This document shows, piece after piece, positions 22,246 to 33,463 of a DNA stretch of 64,000 nucleotides. The translations under genes and the position numbers were made by a program. Position 1 is the stretch's first letter, and each line of letters begins with the position of its first letter. This DNA is from Nemania diffusa (lineage: Eukaryota > Ascomycota > Sordariomycetes > Xylariales > Xylariaceae), in NCBI GenBank assembly GCA_038501195.1, contig JBBPUQ010000005.1, positions 558,001 to 622,000 of the forward strand. The letters are read 5' to 3'. The notes under the pieces are model-generated. The model worked only from the letters and a program-made list of their open reading frames with translations. It made no database searches and was not told where the DNA came from.

Positions 22246-22890
22246 GCGCTCCTGATCGAGGCGATATCTATGAGAGCACAGAAACCCCCGTTCCGATCTG
22301 AAAGCCTGCGCCACACAAAACCGTCTTCGAAGCAATCTGTGCTTGTTGTGGTAGCGAGCATGTACTGACCGACAGATATGCGGCTGTCTACCAAGGTAAG
22401 TGGTTTACGAGAATGACCAGTTTTCAGCCCGGCCGCCTTAGTCGGGGAGGCTCAACGGAAAGCCTTCGCTACGTCATAGTCAGCCAGCTTTGTAAGATCC
22501 ATAGGGAAGGGCAATTAGATTTTGTCAATGTCAGGAGATTTGGTCACAGAGTGATAGGTCACTATAAGGTACCAGTTAGTTCGTAGTGTAGGTGCCGGGC
22601 TTAATATTATTGATTCCTGAGCTCTTTTAACTAAGTTGAGGAGCTCTTATATATATACTATTGAATTATCGATATTGCTCCATAAATTCTATACCAGAAT
22701 TTGAAGGTCTGTCTCTATATCGTTGTCTCGTTCTAGCGTAGCCAATTGGACAACGTATGTGTATCACAACGAGTCTCACAATAAATACGCCACATTTATT
22801 AACCATACTACTGAGACTCATACTCCGCATTTTCGCCCTCATCCCAATACAACACCGTGCCATCTTCCAGCACACGAAAGGCGTAGAAGT

Positions 22891-24548
22891 ATGTTCTCAA
22901 GCTCAGTTAGAGCGGTTGTTTGCACTCGAGCTACGGTATCTATTAGGTCTATTCTTCGACAAAAATTCCCTAGGAAGGCATCTGCCGCCGTAAACCCGCG
23001 TCCCTTGGTCTCTCCATTTACATCAATAGCTCACATTATAGAAGAGCCCATTGAAGAGGAGTTGCTCTCAGACGATAGGCTTCAGTGGTTTCATCCGACT
23101 CAGCCAGGTCAGCTTCTCGATGGCAGATTCGAAACAGTTGTTAAACTTGGTTTTGGTACCGGTTCCACCGTTTGGCTGGCAAGAAATCTGCAATTGTATG
23201 TTCTTGTTTAACTTCTCCATTACTTTCAACCCTAAAATCATTGTGCCTAGTGAGGAAGGAGAGTCATCACTCCCGCGCTATGTTGCTGTGAAGATCGGAA
23301 CTCTTGATGCAGAGACATCAAAAGAGAGAGAGTACTTGAAGCTTATTGCCAACGCCAAGCCATCGCACGAAGGTCTTTCATTCATTAGGATGCCTATCGA
23401 TGATTTTTCCATAGAAGGACCAAAGGGAACGCACCTTTGCCTAGTATATCAGCCAATGAGGGAAACACTATTCCGCCTCCAACAGAGGTGCCCCGAACAT
23501 AGGCTGCCGTTGCCAATATTTAAATTATTCACCTACTACTTCCTTCAGGCCCTAGATTACCTTCACACCGAATGCCGCCTCATCCATACAGGTTAGCCTC
23601 AAACAATCTCGAGTCTTGAAAGCTTTAGTCTTGCTAATAGTAGCATCTTAGATATCAAAGATGACAATATCATGGTAACAATCGAAAATGATTCCGTCCT
23701 AAGCGATTTTGTCAGTGCCCAAGAGAGAAGCCCCCATCCTAGGCACATAAATACAGGCGGCCGCATCACCTATGTATCGCAGAATGATTTTGGACCACTA
23801 CGGGGCTCTCTACCAATGCCTGAGCTTGGCGATTTTAACCTCGCATTTCCAGGGCCACCTGAGGGCATAGGCCATCTTTCTCCCATTCAGTCACACCGCT
23901 ATCGTGCTCCTGAGGTGTTGCTTGGTATTGCCTGGACATCCAGCGCTGATATTTGGAATCTAGGCCTCCTGGTAAGAAACTCGCCGTTGCAATCTCTACG
24001 TATAGCTTGGCATGCTAAGGTTATAGTTATGGAACCTTTTGGAGAACGTAACTCTGTTCGACAAGCCTGCTGGCGAAGATGGTGGATATGACTCTCATGT
24101 CCATCTTGCCAAGATGGCCTCTCTCTTGGGACGTCCGCCGGAGGCTCTGATCACGAGGGAGCGACTTTATCGCGCCCATAAGCTTCCGAAGCCGATTGTA
24201 AACCCAAGGGGCAAAGTGTGCAAAAACATGAATGAGTTTTGGGGAGGGCCATTCTTTGATGACGATAGTAAGTAAATGAACTTTGAGATAGTCATAAAAC
24301 TTTCTACTTACTCTCCTTGGGCAGACCAAATCGTCCGCAAAGATCTTGTTGAAGAAGGGAAAACACTGGCAGACACGGTGACGCAATTAGCAGGTGATGA
24401 GAAAGACTTATTTCTCGACTTTGCCGGTAGTATGCTCCAGTGGATGCCGGAGAAGAGGAAGACGGCCAAGCAACTGCTCGCACATCCTTTTCTAGATTCC
24501 TTTTATAAGGATCGAGCCCGGTTCATGAGGGATGAATCTGTAGACTAA
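22891..24548 (+). CDS. SRPK-like serine/threonine protein kinase
   Basis: Five exons (22891-23195, 23251-23591, 23652-23971, 24027-24267, 24325-24548) give 476 aa with frame kept throughout. The start is the first ATG after a TTG-led open frame. The glycine loop is LGFGTGSTVW (about 86-95) and the lysine lies in YVAVKI (Lys116). The catalytic loop is HTDIKDDN (Asp216), the HTD form typical of SR-protein kinases. YRAPEVLLG follows, then ADIWNLG. The metal-binding loop reads LGDFNLA (Asp276), so the usual third-position Gly is Asn. The spacer typical of SRPKs between the two halves is short. The N-terminus is Arg- and Ser-rich and could be a targeting sequence. Fungi often carry many such divergent paralogues near mobile DNA. 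The substrate is unknown. Confidence 0.88.
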
Positions 24549-24831
24549 GCTAAATATGCTACTTTTCCCAGAGGTGTTCTTATTACGGAGATGCATGATT
24601 GTTACATTATACCGGCTTATGAAATACACGAGGTCTCTGTAGTGAGTGAGTTGGATAGGTTTAAGGTCACAGGAAATAATTTTTTCTGTTCGCGAAGTCC
24701 GCTTTTATACCGCATCATCCCTAGGTCACCTTTATCATAAACAAGTCTGCCACGCAGATAATACATATCATCAATTTGATGCACTGTCTACTTGCACAGG
24801 TGGTCTACATACGACTAGGAGAAGGATTGTC

Positions 24832-25164
24832 TTAAGGCTGCAAGCGAATGCCGCAAGCCCGCTGAGCAACCTCGTTATCGAGACTAATATGACTCAATTT
24901 CACTAACGTGATGCATAATCGTAGCGTTTCGAGCTCTAAGAGTCCAAGGCGGGACTCGATGTCCAAACAGATAAATGCCCCTTCAGTGAACCGTCCTTGT
25001 AAGAATAGAGATTCAGCCAGTGCCAACTCCCAACAGGCAATATTCGGATGAAGACACGTTTCCTTAGTCGCTACAAATTCCGAAGGGATGGCAATAGCCT
25101 CCCTTACATGGCCCTTCCTAGGACCCCTAAGACCTCTGGAGGGCTCATGACCCTCTTCATCCAA
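24832..25164 (-). pseudogene. Possible fragment of a TPR-type gene
   Basis: An open frame of about 110 codons. It contains segments such as ACWELALAESLFLQGRFTEG and LRLCITLVKLSHISLD, which look like tetratricopeptide helices. There is no complete repeat array, no partner exon could be found on either side, and no clear start was recognised. It is most simply a remnant; a chance ORF is also possible. Confidence 0.25.
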
Positions 25165-27715
25165 TAGGCTTATATATAGCGAGAGGTCTCAGCTTGGTTT
25201 AGGTAAGGGCCTGTCTGCGACAAATTCATCTGCAAATATCTAACAGATTTCTTATCAGTCAATAGTTAGGTATATATGATGAGTTGGTACGATTAGTTCC
25301 ATATGCTTGATCTCACTGAATTATTCATACCTGGATCCGTTTTCTAACGAATAGCGACGTCCCGTTCATTACGGTACATTTACGGTAGTAAGTGTTAGAT
25401 TTATGTCAGTTTGTTCATTTCCACTTATGCAAAAGCGGGCCCTTCTCCGGCCAGGCTCAGGCTAAAAGCGGCATCGCCAGCTGGGACTCCCATTTCGAAT
25501 CAGGACGTTTCTACAGCGTACATGTGCAACCAAAACGTATGCTTTCGCACTATGTGTCTGTTTCCCGGTTGCCTTCAGCTCGAACGTCACGGTGCGCCCC
25601 GTAGACTGTAGAATAGAGAGGCGGCGATCGGGCAAGCCGGCCGAGGCATCGATCGAGCAATCAATTGGCCCCTTCAACCGGCGACGACGTCATTAGGAAT
25701 AAGGATCAAACTTAAAGGGGCATTTTTCAATGCAGGAGGAAGTGTGTGTACCATCACCGTCTGAATGGGAGGCTGTATACCTACCTAGGTATCTGTCAAT
25801 TATCTGTCAATTGGGAGCATCGCATAAAGGGGCTTATCAGCATTAGGCAAGGCACGGTCTGACATGCTTGCTCGCTGGTTCCTGTGGCATGCGGGGGGCC
25901 AAGAAAAGCCAAGAAAAAGCCTATAAAGGCCAAGGCAGAAGCGAAGGAGTAACTACGCATAAGGAATGGCTGCCATGTGGACGACGAAGTCATTATAGGT
26001 ATTCTTGGGGTTGACGATTCTCCGACTGATAAGGGAAATATAATCATATAGTTCGCGAAGAATCTTAATTTAGTCGTGCGCAGTTCCCTCATCTGTTCAT
26101 AATGTAGACTGGATCAAGTTTATTTATCTATGTATTGACTGTCTCTGGGTGAAGTACTTGGTGCTAAGACTAGGTGTGCTAGATATGGTAATAGGTACGG
26201 TACTTGCAGTAGTTCGAGTTATCGTGTGCTCGTCTTTAACTTATAGTTACTAGGAATATAGCAAGATAATCTAGGCTATCTCGAAACCACTTTTTGCCAG
26301 TCAAAGCCCTACTAAGGAGTCTTGTTACGTATGCCTCATATATAGAGGCATTACTGAGTCGTTGCCACCGAGACTGACAAAGATTGAAGCTTCTACGGAA
26401 TCTCACTTCGACTTTGGGGTGTATGTACAGAATAAATCGAGATGCGTACGCAATCCCCGTCATCAACGGCCCCTCATTCCTGTGGTAGTTTTCATGCATA
26501 TCCACGAATCAGCCGCGCTACGCTGTTGCTGAGTAAACATCCCCTGTCGATCAATGTCGATCTAAGTGCCGACATAGGTTTAAGTACGAATCCACACTCC
26601 CACATCCCGCCCTCCCATTTGTCACGGTCGAGCGACAGCCAGGCTTGGGAGTTGGTATGGGGGAGGGTCGGTTTATACATTGAGAATTAATTACTTACTC
26701 ATCTCATATATCGTACACTACACATAATACGAACTATCCTATAATATGCAGTTAGTTGGCTCGGGTGCTTGCGCAATGATGAAGGAGTCGGGCCATCATC
26801 GTGCAGTCGACTTGCATGAGCGATTACCCATTGCTTATACTCTGCACTCCTTAGACATACATATTTATCCTATAGATAGGTAGGGATATAGGGGGATTTA
26901 GAAGCCGCAGCAAATCCGTCAAGCCATATGCTCATCAGCCCACGTGTGTAGGATTTGTTCGCCCGAAGACTTGGGGATTTTGATCCGTCGGAAATCCCCA
27001 TTGCACTATCCATCAATCATCACAAGCAGCGTTGATGGTACCCATGTGCTGTTCATGGCCCGCCCATCACGTTCCACAAGAAGTTGGCATGTAGCGTACC
27101 GTACATATGCCAAGGATGGCATTAAAAGCGGGATGATCATATCGATTTATGTCTAAATGTCTAGATTGGCCGTTGAAATTGTGTAGGTATATCGTGTTAG
27201 TGCCCGTAGCGTGGTGAGATTTAGGTAAGTGGTCCGAATTGACCAATGGTTGCGCCGTCGAGGTTTTGGAATAAACTGCCGCCGATCGCAGCCAGACTAC
27301 TAACAACGGCTATGTTTCCGGACCTGTGAAACAAATCTACCGGGGTTCTAACAGGCCGTACCATAGGGCCCTTGCATCGCACCATCTCATCGCCATCGGG
27401 TTGGCCTCTTGTTTTTTTTTTATCTTGCTCATTGTCAAATCTTGGTAAGTCGGTAAGTGTGAATTCATAGCTAAGATAGTACAAGTAGGTACCTACATAT
27501 CTACTAAGCCCTGTAAGTCGTTGCTCATATGTAGTCTTTCTTATATCCCCTGCCTGCGGGTATATCAACACCGCCTCCCAGCCCTACCGCCCCCAATCCG
27601 AGGATAAAAGAGAGAGGGCGAGCCAGTCTTCCAGATCTCTTACTGGGAGTCGGGGTTTCGCTCTTCATCTCAGCAACTCTCAAGACTCTCGCCTGTTACT
27701 CTGTACCTGCGACGC
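25165..27715. other. Gene-poor spacer
   Basis: About 2.5 kb without a supported gene. A minus-strand frame ending at 25796 contains a hydrophobic stretch (SFASALAFIGFFLAFLG) followed by two or three cysteines and could be a short secreted protein, but nothing else supports it. CTACCTAGGTATC lies near 25780. Confidence 0.45.
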
Positions 27716-27991
27716 ATGTCAAAGACTATCAAGATGGCTCGCCTCTCAGTCGCTTTGCTCGTAGTTGCGCTGCTCCAGTTGGGCTCGTCTCTGCCAATCG
27801 TCGAGGCGACACAAGACTTGTCGGCCTTACCGGACTCCAGCTCCCCTTCACTCACAACTGGCGTCCCCGTCCACCAACCCCACCTTCATCAACCTCACCC
27901 GGCGAGCAAACAAGCGGTGCCCGAGAAGCGCAGCTTGCCCGTGACTCCTGAGTGGCTCCGGTGGCTGCCCTTCGAGAGCATCAACATGTAA
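27716..27991 (+). CDS. Small secreted protein with Kex2-type site
   Basis: 91 aa. A hydrophobic signal peptide (MARLSVALLVVALLQLGSSL after a short MSKTIK extension) is followed by a Pro/His-rich spacer (VHQPHLHQPHP). Near the end is a dibasic PEKR (Lys71-Arg72). Cleavage there would release a 19-residue C-terminal peptide containing two Trp (PEWLRWLPFE). There are no cysteines. A TATA-like GGATAAAAG lies about 115 bp upstream of the start, followed by a pyrimidine-rich leader. No family recognised. Kex2 processing is inferred from KR after a signal peptide. It could also simply be a short wall or effector-type protein. Confidence 0.5.
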   Translation: MSKTIKMARLSVALLVVALLQLGSSLPIVEATQDLSALPDSSSPSLTTGVPVHQPHLHQPHPASKQAVPEKRSLPVTPEWLRWLPFESINM

Positions 27992-30582
27992 AATCCATGG
28001 CAGACGTCAACGATTCATAAACTTGAAAGAGGGGGAGGAGTGCGGCGGAATCGGGAGTATTTCGGCTCGTTGCGACGCTTTGGAGAACCCCACGAATCCA
28101 GCGCCGCGATAGAACTAGGAGGAGATAGAGTCGAGAGACGAAAATCGGGCGCAAAAACGATTACTCGAGTACCGCACGACCAGCGGATTTGGGTTTCTAC
28201 TTTTCGTACGGAGAACGCCAAAAACACATAAGAATACCTATGGGACAGAAGGACGACCAACGATATGGCCCTGACCCCTTACGACGCGTATTCGATTCTT
28301 GTAGATATTCGGGGCCTCCCTAGGGATATCGCCACATCCACTCGCGATGGGCGGTTCCTGTTGTATAAACGACAAGCGCGGTATTAGACGACCAGTTTGG
28401 GAAGAGGAGGACTCTTGACGTAAATACTTTCCGATTTTGTATATATGGAACAATCAGTTAAAATCAAGCAGTGTCTTATCGCTCGGTGATGCATATGGGT
28501 TTACTCATGACAAAGTTGATTGAAGAGCGTGTAGCTAGGCGGGTTAGATGTTGACTAGCTCGTTCTAGAGAAATGCGAAGTCGGCGCCATTGGGGTACAA
28601 GTCCTAACATTATAGAAGCATTTGCTCGACAAATGTTCACATCAGTGTATGTGTAGTTAGTATAGAGGATTCCCCATTCTATCACTAGGGATGAAATATG
28701 GTCCTGGCTTATACACATCGTGGGTCCGTATGCGCTTCTGCGGCACAGCCCTAAGGGTGTAAGTGTCTACATCGTCGGAGACAAGGGCAGATATTGTAAT
28801 TGACTTACTTAAGTCACTTAAGCACCAGCGCCTCTAAGGTGAACTGCTAATAGAAAGTATGAATAAATCTCGTCTCTAGAATAGCTTTTAATTATGTATA
28901 TGTAGACTAAGTTTGTAAGACGTTCATATCTGTCATGATGTATGTCCGTTCTTGTCAGGTGATATAGTGACTAGATCCTATAAGAGTAATTATGTCTATA
29001 GTTTTAGCGATACATATAGGACCTCTGATCTTCTTGGAGATCTAGAGGGCTGGGAGATAATTGATATTTCTATCGAGTCTTATACTACACCCTTCTTCCT
29101 AGCTGCCTGTAAGCCTCCTACTCACCCTGGGACAAAACCTCCTGACATTCTTTTATATTTATGATAGGCTACTATCATAATACTGACACTGACGGAGTGA
29201 ATATGTTTTGGACTGGGCATAGAGTAGATATAGTTATCGATCAGTATAGAGTGACAGTAATTCCAATAACCGTATAGCTAGGTACTTGGTAGCAATTCCA
29301 CAACTTCATTAAACATTGTTATGACAATATTATAGGCCTGTGATTCTGGATACTAACCACTAGTACTGAGGTAGATAGTCTAAGTAAACCATGATATCAT
29401 TTTTTGATATACTGGGAACCGTGCCCACAAGGAATGGTGACATCGTTGTCATAATGCGTACGCATAAAGCAGAATAACATACATTCTCCTAGCGGCTCAT
29501 CACACAGGTGATTTCATCCTAGTTCAAAGTAAACACACGAAAAGAGGCTATTTTTTATCATCACGTTGTCAGAGAGAAGCAACTTAACTCAACGAGAGAG
29601 AGGTAGCAGACTCCCTTTAGTGGCAACAATCCTGCGCCGTTCATGAACAGGGCTCTGTCCCGTCTTTGTAATTCAGCATCGGGGTAGACTATAGTAGCGA
29701 CGTCCATCCTTCTCGATGCTTATCATAGATCTCTACTTGTTCATCGTATCCACGGGATGCGGACCCCCCCAAGCTCCTTGAAGTCCTAGATAGCGGAAAT
29801 CATTATCGGACTTTTGACGAATATTATCTTGAACATACCTAGGGCTAAGTTGTGTATAGGGCTTACCTTCTGATTACCCTATAGTACACCATACGTGCTA
29901 TCCCAAGTGCTCTCTGCTAATAAAATCAGCAGCATGGAATAAAAGATTGTTCAGTCCTTAATGATGAGCCGATGCGCTTAGCATAAATAGTCCGATAATA
30001 TGGTAGACAAGCACCCGGCTACCGGCACAAATCACGGATTTCCCTAGTGAGGCTTCGAGTCTCACAGCTACCCAGGGCACCGGTATATATCATGTCGTGT
30101 TCCGTTCGATCCGACCTAAGGTATCACAGGGTAATTGAATTGCGACCCTCCAATTGGTGTTCGTCATGTTGCAGCGAGGAGAGTCCATATACATAACTCG
30201 AACAACCTCAATGACATTTTTAATGAAACCTGATTACCAACCTAGAGTACAAGATCTTCGCCATCCGTTGGTCTATGATGTGAAATCGACCAAGAAGTGT
30301 ATAAGGCACGATGCAAAGCCAGTAATACAAATGCCAGTCCCTGCCCCGTCATTACTTATTTCCTCTTTCACCGTTCTAGCAAAATAACATTGGATTGAAG
30401 GGCCCGGCTTAGCCGGCCACAACTACTATCGTCGTCACGATGCATGCGTTCCCCCTCATTAGAATTTCCTGGATGGCCCGATCATTCGAGGCAAGGGATC
30501 GTGGATTAGGTACAGTTTGGCACCCATGCCCCGATCTGAATCGGCCACGAGCCGGCCCGGATATCTGTAGCAACCGAGTAGC
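27992..30582. other. Gene-free spacer
   Basis: About 2.6 kb, moderately AT-rich, with only short ORFs on both strands and no motif, domain or splice chain that I can support. No obvious direct or inverted repeat stands out. Confidence 0.5.
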
Positions 30583-31376
30583 TTAACAGACAACATCCAC
30601 ATTGGCCTTGGAGTTCATGAGTAGGGCGACAATGAGACCGTAAAGACCCAAGACTTCGGCGAAAATGAGAATCAGAATCATGCCGACGAAAAGTCTGGGC
30701 TGCTGTGCGGTTCCACGGACACCAGCATCACCGACGATGCCAATAGCGAAACCAGCGGCCAAACCAGCAAGACCGACGGCGAGACCGGCACCGAGCTGGA
30801 CGAAGCCAGTATATAGGGGGAGGACCTGCTTCAGGCCGTCGGAGATCAGGACGGAGACGACGAGACCGTAGATACCGATAATACCGGCCATAATAACGGG
30901 AACGATGTCTAGGGAAGAGTTAGTCGCGTAAAGCCATAACTAGTGGTCCACGTAGCGAGGCGCGTACTCTTGACGATGAGATCAGGTCTCAGAACACCCA
31001 TAGCAGCAATACCCACACCGGACTTGGCGGTTCCGTATGAGGCACCTAAGCAGGTGAAGACGATAGCAGCTGTGCAGCCCATAGCACCGAAGAACGGCTA
31101 TAACTCTATGTTAGCGCCTCGAGGAAGATATTTCTGCGCACCGCAGCTTTTGGCAAGCTGGTGGAGCTTCGCCACGTTGAGGGAGACGAACCGCGTAGAC
31201 CGGGCTAAACAATGAAGTTAGGTTAGTAACTATGATAGCAAAACAACAAATAGTAGCCGCGCACGCATCAGATCGAGTTCCGTGATGATACGAGAACTTG
31301 CACTGATGGGGTTTGAATAGGAGGCTAAAGAGATGTCATAGTCGATTACGTACCAACCTTCCGTGTATTCAGCCAT
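30583..31376 (-). CDS. VMA3: V-type H+-ATPase proteolipid subunit c
   Basis: Membrane proteolipid of the V0 rotor, which acidifies vacuoles. Four exons on the minus strand: 31376-31354, a 13-nt microexon 31204-31192, 31097-30968, and 30908-30583; 163 aa in total. Splicing gives [20 protein letters not shown], then [40 protein letters not shown] and [16 protein letters not shown]. Four transmembrane helices are evident. The proton-carrying Glu lies in the last one (about residue 140). Without the microexon the CPVYA segment is lost and the frame breaks. It is divergent from SNU13 across about 470 bp. Confidence 0.96.
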
Positions 31377-31848
31377 TGTCAAAGTTTGTGGTGAGGTACT
31401 TGGATTGAAATATTCGAATAGAGCTCGCGATAGCGAAACTGAGAAGTTCGGGTTGAAGCGCTGGGTTCGGTGGGAAGTCGGGATGAGATGGAGATTGAAA
31501 GAATGACGGCGAAGTTGTTCGTTTTGCAAACTGCTTGTTTTCGAGGTTGAGCAAGATCAGTTAGGACTGAAGCTAGCTCTAAGGTTTGGCTGCAGGGGAT
31601 CTGGCTGATTATCTAAGACCCGCCCCGTCCGGACCGGATTAACTCGAGCCCCACCAACCAAAAAATAATTCCTTGATCCACCCAGTCAATCCGTTAGTGG
31701 ATGGATGCATTGAAGCTTTGGAGCTTTGGGACATAGAATTTCACCCTCCAACCATTCTCGACACTCCTCGACCACCACTCTCTATTTCACTTTTCGCGCA
31801 GGGCGAGCCAACGCAAGGAACCCTGACCTTTCCTCCTCAATCATCATC

Positions 31849-32557
31849 ATGTCTAACCAAGAAAGTGCTGGTACGTTGGCAATAGCCGGATTGAGATCCA
31901 GCAGAAATATTTTTTCTTGCGCTCGCATACTGACCGACTGATAGCGTGGCCCATGGCCGATCCTGCCTTGACACAAGAAATTCTAGATCTTGTGCAGCAA
32001 GCTAGCCGTAAGTGACAACTGAAGAGGCAATGGAAATAATTGTAGTAGCTGACCCGATTTATACAGACCACCGCCTCCTCAAGAAGGGTGCCAACGAGTC
32101 GACAAAGTCTCTCTCTCGCGGTACGTTTTCTCGTCCCAGACTACTGTCCGACACACCCAAGACGACGTGCTGATTCTTATATTGATTAGGTGTCTCGGAG
32201 ATCATTATCCTCGCCGGCGACTGCACTCCTTTGGCTATCCTTCTACATTTGCCTCAGCTTTGCGAAGACAAGAACGTCCCGTACGACTGCTTCCTCCCCG
32301 TCCACCGATTAAATACGTTAGAGTGTGAAGCTAAGAGGTATATAGATATGTCTACGTTCCTTCCAAGGTTGCCCTTGGTCGTGCATGCAATGTCAGCCGA
32401 TCGGTGATTGCGTGAGTCTATCCAATATGTCTTCCTCCGATGTTACTAGGCAGGCTGCTAACAATATCCTAGCGTCTCTATCACCACCAACGAAGCCAGC
32501 GAGCTTCAAAACCAGATTCGCGCTCTGAAGGATAAGGTCGAGCGCCTCATGATCTAA
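31849..32557 (+). CDS. SNU13: 13-kDa U4/U6.U5 and box C/D snoRNP protein SNU13
   Basis: An L7Ae-family protein that binds kink-turns in U4 snRNA and box C/D snoRNAs. Six exons (31849-31870, 31945-32007, 32067-32120, 32190-32280, 32346-32411, 32473-32557) give 126 aa, exactly the family length. Reading the joined exons gives [76 protein letters not shown] and [15 protein letters not shown], the normal L7Ae fold. All introns are 58-74 nt. It is intact and shares a promoter region with the V-ATPase gene. Confidence 0.97.
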
Positions 32558-33463
32558 ATACCCGTAGCTGGGCAAAAGGCGTTCTAGGAGTACTGCACTT
32601 CAGGAAAAGTCGAGGAAATAGTCATGATTGATATGGGATCGAAATTCTACGCCGTGCTTTCTAGATTAGCCACCCAGGTGGGGACGATATAATGGCAAAA
32701 TAAACCGAGATTTCAAACAAATAAGAACGACTTAGTAAAATGCTTTTGCGTTTTGTATGCGACGCATTTATAATAGCCGGTATCATTTTGATGGAAGTAT
32801 GCGAACTATTCGATCCCCCTAGCGAATATCGCTGCAAAGGAAATCATCCGATGCTTAGGATGTACCTTCGCGTAGGCTGGCTATCTGCGAAACACGAATC
32901 CCTGCAAATTTTGGTGTTCCCTCGAGGAAAAAAAAAAGGTCAGGCACGCTGATGATTGGATTGGAGATTTTGAGGGCTCATGCATGCATGTGACGCTTTG
33001 GCTGCGCGACCCCAGGCGCTGCTGGCTGCTGGCTGCTGCTGAAAGACACAGGCGTTAAGCGGGATGACGACGTCAGCAGGGGGGGGTTAAGGTTCCATGA
33101 GACCCCACCACTTACTTGTACCTACCACCTAGATACAGAGTACTTACCTCATAGTAATCAATATACAATTGTAACCAATGGCCTGTAGGCAGCCTAACAT
33201 CTACAAACACGTGCCTTAGGTCTCATCTTTGTCGAGCAGTCGCCCAGTTATAATATTGAGAGACGAGTGCCATTGATTGACTCGTTTGATTCTGGAGCGA
33301 AGCCATCTGTCATTGCACTTATTTTCCTTGCTACGACTTCAAACAGTAGAGTTGCGGGATAACTATCTACGCCCGTCTATGGACCCTCACATCGTGCCAT
33401 GATCGTCTACCCCACCAAAGTGTTCAGTGTTAGGGATATAATACCTCCTTTGTTTTAAATATA
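32558..33463. other. Intergenic region
   Basis: 3' flank of SNU13 and promoter region of the SAC-domain gene. No supported ORF. It contains a short (GCTGCTG)n-like stretch near 33020-33045 and a TACCTACC/CCTAGATAC string near 33119-33135. Confidence 0.6.

Noticed and set aside
25420..25480. A fourth copy of the upstream module (CAGGCTCAGGC, TTATGCA)
   Set aside because: Only isolated words match and their order and orientation are inconsistent with copies A-C.
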